Positions 1 to 13,000 of a stretch of DNA of 64,000 bases are shown one piece after another. Origin of the DNA: Apus apus (Eukaryota > Chordata > Aves > Apodiformes > Apodidae); assembly GCF_020740795.1 (NCBI RefSeq), contig NC_067287.1, positions 9,935,501 through 9,999,500 on the forward strand, read 5' to 3'. Below the pieces are notes generated by a model that was not told where the DNA came from, searched no databases, and saw only the letters and a program-made list of their open reading frames with translations. The translations under genes and the position numbers were made by a program. Positions within the stretch are counted from its first letter, which is position 1. Each line of letters begins with the position of its first letter.

Positions 1-1027
1 AGGAAGTAATGTGCTGTTCTACCCAATTACTATTATCAGGCTAGATGATAGAGGAAGGAGTCCCTTTGTACTTGGGTGCTCTTGTAGAGCTGTGCAAGGC
101 CTGAGTGTTCACCCTGGGAAGTTGCACTGTCCTTCACTTCTGCGATAACCTGCTACCCAGTTGTAGCACTGGCTGGAAGTACCACGTTCATAGGACTTCA
201 GTGGGTGATTGAGGCTCTTTACTCACCAGCTTCTTGGTGAGGTCTGAGAGGTGAGTTAGTTTCTTGAGAGTTGTCTCATATCCCACTGTCCTGATGATGA
301 TCACACAAGTCGTCATGTCAGGGAACTAGGGGGATTTTGTAATGGACACGTACATTTCTGGTTGGCATTAGATGCCTCCAACTTGAAAACATGATGCATG
401 AGTGACTACTTCATTTTAATTTGTCCTTAGCATCTGAAAAAGCTCTGAAATGTGAAGACACTGAACTGTTACACGATAGGGGATGCTAATAGGCTTGAAC
501 TCTTACAGTGCTACTTTTCCCTGAAGCTGTTGACACTGTGTTAGTATTAGTGGAGAAACGCTGCCGCCACCAATACGTTGAGTTTCCCAAGCAGGTTCTT
601 GTTTTCCAGAGTGTAGTGTCCTGGTTGAGGTGAGCCAGTACAGGGAACAGGTCCTGCACACCTCGTGATGTTGAAGCGAAGCAGGTTCTTGTGGCTTCCT
701 AAGGCATGACCAAGAGAGGTATGAGAAATGCTGCTTTATATCACGGACAGGATATGACACCTGGTTTAGTCATGTAAATGTGCCCAGAGGCATACTGGTA
801 CATCAGTGCACGTGTCTTCTTTTGCCTTTTACTGGCTTTTTTTACTGTTTTATTTGCCTTTTACAATTTTTCAGGGAGGTAGTACGTTATAAAGGATGTA
901 TATATGAGGGCAGAGACTTCTCAACTCACTCTAAAACTTGTTCCACACTCATGGTATCTTTTGCATGTCTTGCACTGTGCTGAAGCAGAGGGCGTGTGGC
1001 ACTCACTTTATTTTTCTTTGCACCCAG
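1..1027 (+). other. ESYT3: ESYT3 intron (partial, 5' end of window)
   Basis: The window opens inside an ESYT3 intron that ends at the CAG acceptor at 1025-1027. I looked for the preceding coding exon (the N-terminal hairpin and the start of the SMP domain) and did not find it here, so it must lie upstream. The short open frames in this stretch match no protein family I recognise. Confidence 0.8.
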
Positions 1028-4000
1028 GTTCACTTCCCTGATGTTGAACGAGTGGAGTGGCTGAACAAGGTGAGGAGCTCTGAACTCTACTTTTGAGGCC
1101 ATCTGCTCTGAGCTGCATCACAGCACAAGTCTGAGAAAGTTATCAAGTCACTACAATATGTCTCAATCACATCAGTGGCTGAACTTAAGTCTTGGAGCCA
1201 CTTATGTATAGAGTTGCCACTGAGGTTTTGGTGAGAGCCAAACGTGTGCCTGGTTGATACAGGTTTGATGAATTTGACCACAACACCTCATTCTGAGATT
1301 AAAAAAACCCCAATGTGTATGTGTATATGCATACACACATAGATGTATATATCTGTGTATATACATATGCATTGTTGTTATTGTTGTTATTATTATTATT
1401 GTTATTGTTACTTTAGCAAAAGTAGTGGCATCTCCTCTTACCAGAGAGGTTCCCAGAGAGCTCTTGAGTCAGATGCTCCCATCTGCAGGTGTAGTGAAAC
1501 TCTTGCTGGAACAAGACTCTGGAATTCAAAACAAAACAGTGGAGCTTCCAAATTAGTGTCCAGTAACTACATTTTTTTCATTTTTAGCAAACTTTCTTTT
1601 TGATGTAAAAACTCACCTCACTCCTCTCTGAATAAATCTAACTCCAGGGACACTTTTGTAGTTTAGGTGAGAACTTTGTAGAGTAGGGATGATGGTTGGA
1701 CTTCGTGATCCCAAGGGTCTTTCCCAACCTGAATAGTTCTATGATTCTATGATACTAATTGGGGACTATTGTGCTTTAGAGTCTTTAGCCCTGACTGTTG
1801 CTGGCTCAGCCCCTGTAGCTAGAAGCAGTCAACAGAATGATGGTGACAACTTACGATTCAGTTACCAAACCAAATTCCTTTTCTGAGGAACTGTGATGGT
1901 TTGTTCCATAAGGATGACTTAAGAGCACAAATGTGGCTTGGTGTTTTAAAAGGACAGACATTCATAGCCAGGTGTTCTGTGATGTGTGTGCCTGTTTCTC
2001 AACAAAATGTATCTTGTACAAAGAATCCTCGGTGTGTTTCTGCTTTTGCTGTTCTTTAGGTCCTTATACAGGCTTGGCCATACTTTGGGACAATAATGGA
2101 AAAAACATTTAAAGAAGTTCTTGAACCAAAAATCAGAGCAAAGAATGTACATCTGAAAACGTGCACCTTTACCAAGATCCACTTTGGCGAGAAGGTAGCG
2201 TGAGTCCTTCGCAACACTTGCAGTTCAGTCTTTTCTGTTCAGTTCAGATGCAGGGAGAGTCTGATGTTCAGCTTTTTAATAGCTCTGAGTGTTTAACAGA
2301 ATGGTATTGGTACAACACTGCTACCTCCTTTGTTCCTTCCTCATGTTGACTTGAGCATCTTCACTGTGAAGGAAAGATCATATATAGAGACACACACATC
2401 CCTTCCCAATGGACTGAACATAGAACATTTCTTCCTTTTACATTCTTGCAACAGGAGTTTGCAGTGGTTCCTACAGCCTGTGGCATGGCTACTTGGAACT
2501 AGTCCTGTATCTGAGGACTGCCCAGACTGTTCACACTACCTCTTTAAGGGAAAAATTTGTCTGGTTTACTCATTCTTCATGTGCAGTTATGCAAAGTCTT
2601 TAATGAATGCTTCTGTACTCAAATTGATTGAAGTGAGTAGGACTTTTCACTTGGGCTTACCTTGAAAGATACTAACTATGCTGTATCTTGTTTGTCTTTA
2701 TTTCAGTGCCCTAGAATCAATGGAATAAAAGCCTACACCAAAGAAATCAACAGAAGACAAGTTATTCTAGACCTTCAGATATGGTAATATTGCATCATGG
2801 ATTATGTAGATGAGTCTTGACTAGCTGCCCATTTGACACCTGTGTGTGAGTTGTCATGCTGAACTGGACATGTCGTCCACTAAGATCAGCATGAAGTAGA
2901 GAGGTCCTTATCTTTTATCAGCTTAGCATGATATGAGATAATCAGTTCCCCTTCTGGATGTCTTCAGTATTTAGAGAGGTGAGATACTCTTTCAGTGTCA
3001 CCTGCACAGGTCTAGGTGTTACCTGCTTTGGCACATCACTGCTGCCATGGGTATAAGAATGTGTCCCTTGGCTTTGCTGGTTATGGCAGTAAGAACCCAA
3101 GTTTTGGAGCTGTATTTCCTGTTCTGGCAGCTCAGATAGCTCTCAGGCATGGAAGCAGTTGGTTTATCTGTTGGCCCACTTTGGTTCCTCTTCAGTCCAA
3201 CTTCCCCAGTTCTTCCAGAACTACTTGTACTATTTGTTTTTTAATGCCTTCCCCTGGATTAATTGCCTTGCTTTACTCACCATTTGTTCCATGTGCCACC
3301 CAACACATTTGCTTTTTTTTATTACAGCTGTTGTCTGAGCAGAAGACTGCCTCTAGCTTTGTTATCAACAACAACAGAATTAGAGAAAACATTTTATACC
3401 TCCCAGGCTGTTTTGAATGAGCTTGTGTGTTTTGTTAACATCAGAGCCACTGCAGAGCTAAATTCTCTCTTGGTTTGGCCTGGAGAATGGGATTACTGGG
3501 GGAATTATCACTTGCGTGCTGCTGTAGCTCTGTAAATGTAGTGGGTGATTGACCTGCCTCATAGAAATGGCTTTTCTTCATGATAGTGCCAGGAAAAAGC
3601 AGTGTAAAATTACAGGATGTCTTGGCAACAGCACAAAGATGGTCAGAACTGTGCCTGCTGCTTCGTGTGGCAATGGCATGGCAGCATCCCTAGCCCTGGC
3701 AGGCCACTATCACTCCCTGCAAAATGACATGCTTGTTTTTCAGCCAGAACATGTTGTGCTTCAGTGCTGCCAGTGAAGTGTTCTTTGTAATAGCCAGACC
3801 AGTTTTAGGACCTTTGGCAAATAATTTGTGCTTTCGACATTGAGGTTGAGGGCTTTGATGCCTCTAAGGCTCTGCAGGAGGTTGGTGCTGTTCACTGTTA
3901 AACTAATTCTCCAGGCTGCTTCTCCCACATACTCATTTTCTCTGTCTTTTAACAATCCTCTGCAGAGGGATTCCCCCACCCCCTCATTCCTGTCCCTCTG

Positions 4001-7000
4001 GCAGACCTATCAGCATCTCCAAACTGCCCAAACACTTCTGTTCCTCCTCTGGATGATGATGTAACCTGAATTGTCATCTGATAACATAAATATTTTCTGT
4101 ATTCACACAGGAGTGTCCAGACTACTTTGTATCTCTGGTGGGAATTTCTTCGGAGCTGTGTTAATAACTCAGCCTCTCTTATGTTAATACATTAACATCA
4201 GTTTCTGCATCTCAGCTGGGTGTTGTGCATTGTGCAGTGTCTGCAGGAGGTTGTGTGTTATTTCCAGTAATGAGGAGGAGCAAACATAAGAACAGTGGTG
4301 TTATTTACCTGCCTTTTTTTCTGAATTGCCAAAGGAACTTTCTTTTTCTCTCCCTTTAATGAAAGAAATGGGCGATTTCCACTTTCCTGGAATGAGACAA
4401 GCCCCTGTTACAGGCTGGACTCCTTTAGCCACGTGAATAGCAGTGAGTGTCTGCACTAGTGCAGCAGGTGCTGGAAGAAGAGCTGCTTGGAGGAGGGGGA
4501 CTAGAGCTGCCCCAACGTGAGGCTGCTGCCCTCTGCACCTCCTCTCGGTTACTGCATGCTGGTGAGGTTTAAGTGGCGGGATCTGTCCATAGAGCTGTGT
4601 CCTGGGATCGCAGCTCTGGAGAAGAGGGTGGTGTGCTGTGGGTGCCTGTGTGGTGCACTTTGCAATGCCCAGACAGCAGTGACTGCCTTCCCTCTCTTGG
4701 GTTTAGATTTAGAGAATTGTAGCTATGTTGCAGTGGATATTAAAAGATGAGCATGCTGGCATGTAATGAAGATGATTCCTTTGCCTTGGTGCTTGCTAGC
4801 TGTAATTCTGGGGGAGTTCCCTTGCTGGGGAATCCAGATGATCATGACCCTGTGGCTGGCTCTCTCCTGCACACAGCACAGAGCAGGGGATTTTTTTCCC
4901 TCCAGTTTTATCAAGGAGGCCACTAACCCTCTGAAGCCCAGAGTCTGAGTTGGCTGGGGAAAAAACACAGGAAAAAGGCAAGAGTAGAAAAAAACTTTGC
5001 CTCTTGGCCTTCCTTTGTGGTTTGTATGGAATAATTTGTGGGATTTTAATAGTCACTCATTGACATATGGTCCATCTGGTTGTGTTCCTGATCTCCAAAC
5101 CATGATGCAAGGCTGAATGCTGTGGTTCAGGTCTGTGCCATGTGAAGAAAAGCTTCCTTTCCTCTGTGTTAAATCTGTGATGTAATATCACAAATTGCAT
5201 CATTTGCTTGGGAACTGTGAAAAATAGCAGTTAGAGGTCCCTTACTTGTATGGGCAGTTGCTGTCAGCAGAGCCAGTGACACAGTAGATCTGGTATCACA
5301 CGGGGTTACCAAAAGGAACTTAAGAAGCCGCTTCAATTAAGTCTGTTAATAACAGATTACATGCCCATAGCATCAGAGCATTGGGAATGGTTATGTACAA
5401 CACTGTCTTATGACAGTCTTGACTGTCCCACGTGAAAGATACTAGGAAGAAATTCTTCACTGTGAGGGTGGTGAGACACCGGAACAGGTTGCCCAGGAAG
5501 CTGTGGATGCCCCATCCCTGGAAGTGTTCAAGGCCAGGCTGGATGGGACTTGGAGCAACGTGGTCTAGTGGGAGGTGTCCCTGCCTGTGGCAGGGAGGTT
5601 GGAACTCATTCTTTAAGGTCCCTTCCAAGCCAAAACATTCTATGGTTCTGTGATTCTATGAAAGGACTATAGTTGAGTTTTTGGCAGGAAAACCAAAGGT
5701 CAGGGATGATTACTTGTGAGGAAGAGAGACCTTTTGGAAGAGGCAAGGAAGGAGGCTATGAGACAGATAGGAGAGTATCAGGGTTCTTCCAGTGGCTAAA
5801 TGAAGTATGAATTCCTTGCCAGACTGGGATCTGAAATCCTCAAATCTGAAATATGTGATCCCAGCTGGAAATAAACTGGCAATACTCTGGAATCTGCAAA
5901 CAATTTGCTCTCGATCTAAATCATTAATCTGTCCCCTGAGCATGGGGAGCTGACAGTTGCATTCTCCAAATGAATTACTGTCAAAGCATTCCAGAAATGC
6001 TCTCCAGTAGCGGATTTTTCAAAATAGGAAATTTTCAAGTGCAGCCACTTGACCTGCTACAGCTGCTTTTCTTCCCACTAATTCTGCAGTTCCTTGAACT
6101 GCTGTGTAGTCATGTAATCACTTGCTATAATTACCAGAGTTTCAAAGTATTTGAAGGCACAGTTAACTTCCCAGAAGAATATCTGGCAATCCAGTTGCTT
6201 CCTATTTTATTAATCTGATTTAGTACTCTAATCATTTTTCATTGGAAGTGTTTTGAATTTTCATTTCCGTGCTCTTCTGTGGCATTTACAGTACAGGAGA
6301 GGTCACAGAAGAATAGTTTCATAATACATATAAAAATATGTATGTGTTGCAATTTATTCTTAAAAGAGAATCTCTGGGCCTGCTAACTGGCAAGTTTTCA
6401 AGTCTGTAAACACTGCCATTTGTTTATAATTGGAGAAGGTAGTCTGAAGAAGTGTGCAACAATACTTTGAGCTTTGGAGTTTGGATTAACAGAGTTTGGA
6501 GGATCTTACAAGAAATGAAAAGCATTTTGGAAACTTGTCAGTCTTCAGCAGAAACGTAACATTTGCCCTTGGGAGCCTGACTTGCTAGGCAAAGGGAAGG
6601 GCAGAGATGGTCTGTTTTTTCTCATACCCTGTAGTACTTGGCCATATTTTCTTGTTTCTGTTATTTGTCTAATACTGCTTGCTCATTCACTCAAGTTCAC
6701 AGAGTAAGCAGCAGCCTGCTTTACAAAGCACTTGAGAAGGCTGGACCAAGGGGGGATGTTAGCATGTGGACTAGTGAGAAGATGGTCCCACAGGGAGCTG
6801 TTTTTACAGGGGGGGAATTGCACATGCCTTTTCCAAAGGGATATGTAGACATCCAGGTTAGTCAGACTCGTCAGTGTGTGCTCTTTGTGGCATCCCTGCC
6901 TTCAGTCAATGGATTGCCATTATATCCTTTTCCACCTGGGTAGAGAGGAGATGCAGTTACATGCACCTGTACGAGCTTCTCCAGTTCTCATCCATGGGAC

Positions 7001-10000
7001 AGGCATGGTTTTCTGCATCTCCTTGTACAATACATGATTTAGGAGAGAAACAGATTCTGCTACCCCTCACAGGTGAGTAAAGCACAGTCCTGTGGCAGAG
7101 AGGCTCAGTCCTACACGCTTTCGAGTGTGGAGGCTTGAGTTTGGCTCAGGTGTACTCTGGGGGAGGAGAGCAAGGTTATGCTGAGCAGAGGGGGCAGACA
7201 AAAGCAGAAGCAGCTTGGACTGGAAAAGAGGAATAAAACTAATGAAAAAAGAATCCATCCTTCCTACCAAGCCACCCTGGTGTGAAGACAATGCCTATAT
7301 GAAGCATAATTAAAGGCTCAGGCTCTGATAAAAGGGGTAGAATCTTCTCTGACATCTAGACTTGAAAACATGATTGTGTGTATTGAAGTGTTACTGGAGA
7401 GAAGAGACATCTAAGAGTGGGTGGGAAGTGGCTGCATGGAAAGGTGTAAAGTTCGTAAATTGAAACACCACAACTATTACTTGTTGTATTGGACACTGGC
7501 AACAGCTGAATTAAATCCTCTTGGATTAGTTACTGCAAATTGAGGAACTGATTTTGGCTTCTCAAGTAGACTTTTATTGTGACAGAGCTCTCTTAGCACC
7601 AGTGTAATGGGCTGTAAGATAAGGTCAAAATTGTAGAAATTGATACACGTAAAAATAAGTTTGTTTATTTATGTGACTAGCTTATAAGAAATATTGTGTT
7701 AATTTTGGCATGGCCTATGAGGTTGGTTATTTAAGAAATGAGACTGTACTAACATTAAAGGCTTGAATATGTGTGTTATGAGCTTTTAAAATGCTGCTAA
7801 GTGGCTCTTTGTAAACAAATTTTCCAAGACTTTGCTTGCAGAAATGGAGACAAATTCAGAGGGTTACACATTCTTGGCAGGGTCTTTTGGGAAGGGAAGG
7901 AATCTGTCTATGTGCAAATTGCAGTGTGAATTAGTGGCAACTGCAGCACTATTTGCCTGTATACATGTGGTCACAGCAAAAATCTTGTCCTTTTTCTTTG
8001 ATTATGAGGTGAAATGGTGCAGGCAGGCAGCAAGCACAGCACGTTCACTGTCCTGCGGTGCCTTTACTCCCTGCTTTAGCTGCAGGGTGTTTGTGTGTCT
8101 GCATCCAGAAAGAGCTATTTCTCAGAGGACTGAAAGGGAGCTTGGTAGCTCCCTTCAATTGTTTTCTGCTAGAGGCATCAACAAATCTAGGTTCTGCTCC
8201 CTGGGGAGTGGCTATTTGGTTTTTTGCATGAGGTGATGTTTGTACCTTTATTAAAAGTCTAAAGTGGTTTCCAAATTGCAAAAATACCACACTCGGCATT
8301 CATTTTATTTAAAGCCTGATGTTCTCCATGGCAACTGACCAAAACCTGATCTAACTTGTTGTCTTTTAATTCAGCCTCAAGGAAACCAGGTTATTTCTAG
8401 TGGTGAATTTGTTCTTCAAATGGGATTTTGTGTTGTGAGCAAGGGTTATCTGTGGGCTTTGTGATTGTTGACAAGGTGAAGAACCCCATATGTGGTGGCA
8501 GGATGACTCTGTATCAGCTGGGGAGCTGGGTCACCAGGCTGTAGGGTGGGATCAGGCCTTCAGCAGAGAAGAGAGCAAGAGGACACTTGGCTTGTGCCCT
8601 CTTGTGACTTCAAATTTCCAGTGAGACTCTTGATACCCTCCTTGGAGCAAGCTTGCCTCAGCCAACTGCCAGTCTTAAGAATGGGAAAGTAACCTTGAAA
8701 TAGAGATGTTGCTTTCTCATTTTGCAGGTAGATCAATATGCCAGCTGACTGCAGGGTTTCTCTCATGAAGATCCGACCCTTCTTCAATGTGTTCAACTTT
8801 CCCATTTCACTTGCTTGAAAATCCATCTCTGCCTGCAGGGTCACGTTGTCCGTCATTCAACTAATTTCATTTGTACTCTGTACAGCCCCAAATTTCTCCT
8901 GGGACTATTGCAGACTGTGGAATAACGTGTGAATTTTCTTTCAGTTACGTAGGGGACTGTGAGATTCACATGGACATAGCGAAATTTAATCTTGGAGTGA
9001 AAGGCATCCAGGTACGTGCAGTGCTAACGTTGTCTGTTCAAGGCTGTGTGTGGCAGGAGGTGGCATGTCCCAGTGGGGAGGTCGTGACACTTAGCTGGGA
9101 AACCACCAACTAGCAGGCTTGGAATTACTGGCTTTATCACCTTGCGTTTTGGCTGGGGCAGTAGTGCCTTCCTTGGAAAGCACCTAAATACCACTCTTAA
9201 GCTTCTTAGTGTGACTCTTAAGCAGGGTCAGTGCTAGAGCGTTGAGCTCCTGGAGGCCAGCTCCTGCCACTGGAGTCCAGAGGAGCTGCGTGTTGGTAGA
9301 GAGCTTCAGAAGAGCCAGTTCTACAGGGTGCTCATAAACTGGTGGGGATGAGACCAACAACCTGTTTCTACAGTGTTGATCACTCTGCTGTGTGGCAGTC
9401 AGGATTGCAGGGAGATTCCACAAGCTTGCCCAATATCGGTAGTGATGGCTGGGGAGGGAGAAGGTTATTGTTGCTATTCAATGCTAAATAAAATGACTTC
9501 AAATTGGATTTTAAATATTATCTCCATGACTAAAAAGCTCACAGTTTTCAAACTGCATCCTCAGAGTACCTTCAGATTCAGTTTGCCTTGGTCTATTCTG
9601 TTTGCAGTTGTATGGGACGTTGAGGGTGATCCTGGAACCTCTTCTGACCGACCCACCTTTTATTGGAGCAGTGACCCTCTTTTTTATGCAGAAGCCGGTG
9701 AGTCAGTAGGGATCTGCACTCTGCAGCCTTCTTGGCACTTGGGCTGTCTTAATGTGTGGATAGGTCCTCAGTGAGTGACACAAGCTGTCTGTCACTGGTA
9801 GCCCAAAGTGCATGGCTGTGAGTGCCTCACAGTGCAGGTGTTTAAATAGAAAATTCCTGATTGTTCAGTGCCTCTTTTGAACCCCAAGAGAATAGCAGTG
9901 GATTTATCCTGCCCTCTTGTAGTAGTGCCTAAAAAGTTACTTTCTTCACTGGGAGGACTTTCCAGTGGTGACAGCACAGCGGACATTTCACAGGCCTTTG

Positions 10001-13000
10001 AAAGTATTGCTGCAAGGTTCTTGGCAGGTGGGTTTTAAATCTTCCCATTGATAGATTTTTAGACGTAGTCGTCTTGGGGACCATACAGTCATGGTTGTGT
10101 TTTGAAAGCTCGCCTGCTTAAGGTCACATGCCTTGTAGTTGAATCGTGGTTTAATAAAATATGAGAAACCTTCTAGTATTGTAAGAACCAGTTGTCTTCT
10201 AGCACACAGCTTTGTTTGCTTGTGGGTTATGCTCTGTATGAGTTCATGGAAGTCAAACATTTTTGATCTTGGATGAGGTGGTTTTGTGTTTAGATGTAGT
10301 AGCGTTATTTTAGCACATGAAAAAAAACCCTTTTTGTTTATTATATGAATAGAAATACAGACTCCTGAAGTCAGGTGGTGTTTGTAAATCCCCCTGCCTC
10401 AGGGCCTGGGCCGACCTTGGAAGTGAAAGGATGAGGAAACAGCTTCAGAATCTAGGTAGAACTGTTGGATTTACTGTGGATGACCCCAGGGCATCTGCCA
10501 GTGGCCACTGCTAGGGGCTGAATGTTGGATTTCCCTGTGCTTGCAGGACAAGTGCCAGTGACACTCTCTTTTGGTATGGGAGGTAAAATAGATAAAGAAA
10601 TTGATACTATGCATTGGTTTTAATATACAGATGAAGTCACTTAGTGGTGCAAGTTTTGCTTTCTTTGAACAGCTGGCCTTGTTTTAGAAGCATTTGCTTC
10701 CCCTTTAAGTTCTACATTTGTTCTGAAATAAATTTTAATGGTCCTGTATATTTTTTTTTCCCCCCAATCTTCTTGTAGCACTTGGAAATCAACTGGGCAG
10801 GCATGAGCAACCTCCTGGATGTCCCAGGGATTAAGTGAGTGTCTCCTTTGCTTTACTTTATTCTTCTTTAAAAAGCCTTTGGAAGTTGGGATGGCTTCTT
10901 TTCAGTAATCATCAAATCTGTTCTCAAGAGTGCTGTGTAAAAGGTGCTGTGCTTATGTTTATTTACCTTATAGTGAAGAAAGGCAAGGTATCAGAGTGGC
11001 AGTGGTATCAGTCCCTCTGATAAAGGGAAATACAATCCACGATAAAGAAAACTGCACAAGGTTTATGAGGAGAAACGTTCTCTTTTTTTTTTTTCCCTCT
11101 GTGTAATCTGCTCACCCTTTAGGTTCTTCAGAAAATGTAGCTCCTTCCCAGTTTCTCTTGGGTTGATCTTGTGCATAAATCTTGCACAGCAAGGATGAAA
11201 ATCTTAGCAGTTTTCAGTACTGTAAGTTTCAAACTGTTTCTGCAGATTGGAGATTTGCTGTTTCCTTGTTCGTCACTGTGGAGGAGAAAATCTGTTACAC
11301 AAGAACAAAATATATTTGGTTACTCAGCCATTGCCTTTCTCCCTTTAAATGCAAATGCAGACACCTCTGCTTCCCTCTCTTCTGCAGCTCATGGTTTGCA
11401 GACTCATAGGAAGTGGCTGGCTACTTCAGGTGCCAGTTTATGCATTAAAGGGCAACATACAAGAGAACAACCTTTGGTATTGGGTGAAAGGAAGCTTTGT
11501 GGTTTTTTTTTTAATTTGAGGCCAGAGTGGCCTTTTGCCCCAAAGTTTGCCCTTGGAGCTCCAGTTTTTATCAGAGGAATCTGTTCTTTTCTAACATGGT
11601 TTCCTTGCAAGGAAGAAGGTAGGTAGGTGTTCCAACCTACAGCCTCTCATAATTAAGTGCAAATTTGGTGTCCTAAATTTTCACTCCCTGGTTCTCTCCC
11701 AGGGATTTGAACACAGAAACCCTTGCTGGTTCATCAGCACTGCACATGAAAGCTGGGAGCAAAACATGCCTGGCTGTGAATAGGCTGAAGTACAGGTTGA
11801 ACAAGAACTCTCCCTTCCATATGAATTTGGCTTAGTTAGGAGAGTAAAGAAACTGGATGCAGTTGTCTGTCCACATGTACAAGCTGTGTTTAGTTGGGTG
11901 TACACTGAACCTTGAGAGAGGGGACAATTCTGTGACATTCCTGTGGTTTGTTTTTTTTTTGTTTTGACAAGGAAGCCAACAATCTGACCAAGGGCTTTCA
12001 GGCTTCTGGTTTTGTACTTGGTGTAAGAGAGGATTCCTCCTGTGTGAATCCAGCCTCATCTGTGAACTGTGACAATTTTGTTGCACAGCCTTACCCTGAG
12101 AAGCTGCTTTATCAACACTAGATTTATCAAGAGGACAAAAATCTTTCAGATGTCTGGTGCTCTTGGGTTTTTATCTTAGTATTGTCTTCTGCTAATGCCA
12201 AGTTGTAACACTATATTGAAATCCTCTCATTAATCACCTGCAGAGTACCAGACATCAATGATAGAAACATACTTCTTGCTCAGGACAAGCAGGTCAAATT
12301 AGTTGTCCCTGCCATACAGATAGAGCACTTCTACAGAAAAGACTGAAACTCAAAAGCTAAAAGTTTGCAAGTTTTAATTAGACTGGAAAGTTCCCTGAAC
12401 TCCCAAGACAAGGCACAGTATCCTCAGTTGAGGCTGCGTGATCATCTCTGTGCTGAAGGTGCAGTTACTTCAAACAAGATTTTCCTTCTTAGTGCAAGAT
12501 ACACCAAGATACAGAATTTCATCCTTTGTTTTGAATGTGGGTGCTTTCTTCTTCCATGTTGCAGTCAGGTGTCAGCATGTGGCCAAGAGCAGACAGCAGT
12601 GTGCACTGGGGCCTTGTTCTAAGGCTAAAAACAAGCTACCTCAGGGTCTTGACCCCCTTGTGAAGTGCTGAAACTTCCACATTCCCTCTTCACCTTGTCC
12701 ATGTCTGGTGTCAGCATTCCCAGAGAAAAACAAAAGGCACATGGGTTTGTATAACTTGTTTGGGTGCGTGATGATCTCATCATATGACCTAAGCTCCTGT
12801 TGATCACTTACAACCTACTGGAAGCAAATTCACACCCAGCCCTAGTAACCCTGGCCTGGAACATCCCTGTGTGCAAGTGGGCACTGCACCATGTGTGCCA
12901 CGAGGCAGTGGTGATTACATGCAGAACAACAAGGAGTAAGATCGAAAGGGACCTTGAGAGTCTTCCCCATGCTCATCTTCTGCTCTGCAGCAGCTCAGCT

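Noticed and set aside
1946-2182. Minus-strand open frame of 78 codons
   Set aside because: It is antisense to the ESYT3 exon at 2060-2194 and is a shadow of it.
3016-3420. 134-codon + strand open frame in the long ESYT3 intron
   Set aside because: Cys/Phe/Leu-rich with no domain, no Kozak context and no matching splice partners. Likely chance.
8560-8856. Minus-strand open frame of 98 codons in an ESYT3 intron
   Set aside because: No recognisable domain and no similarity that I know of. It is within the length expected by chance over an intron of this size.
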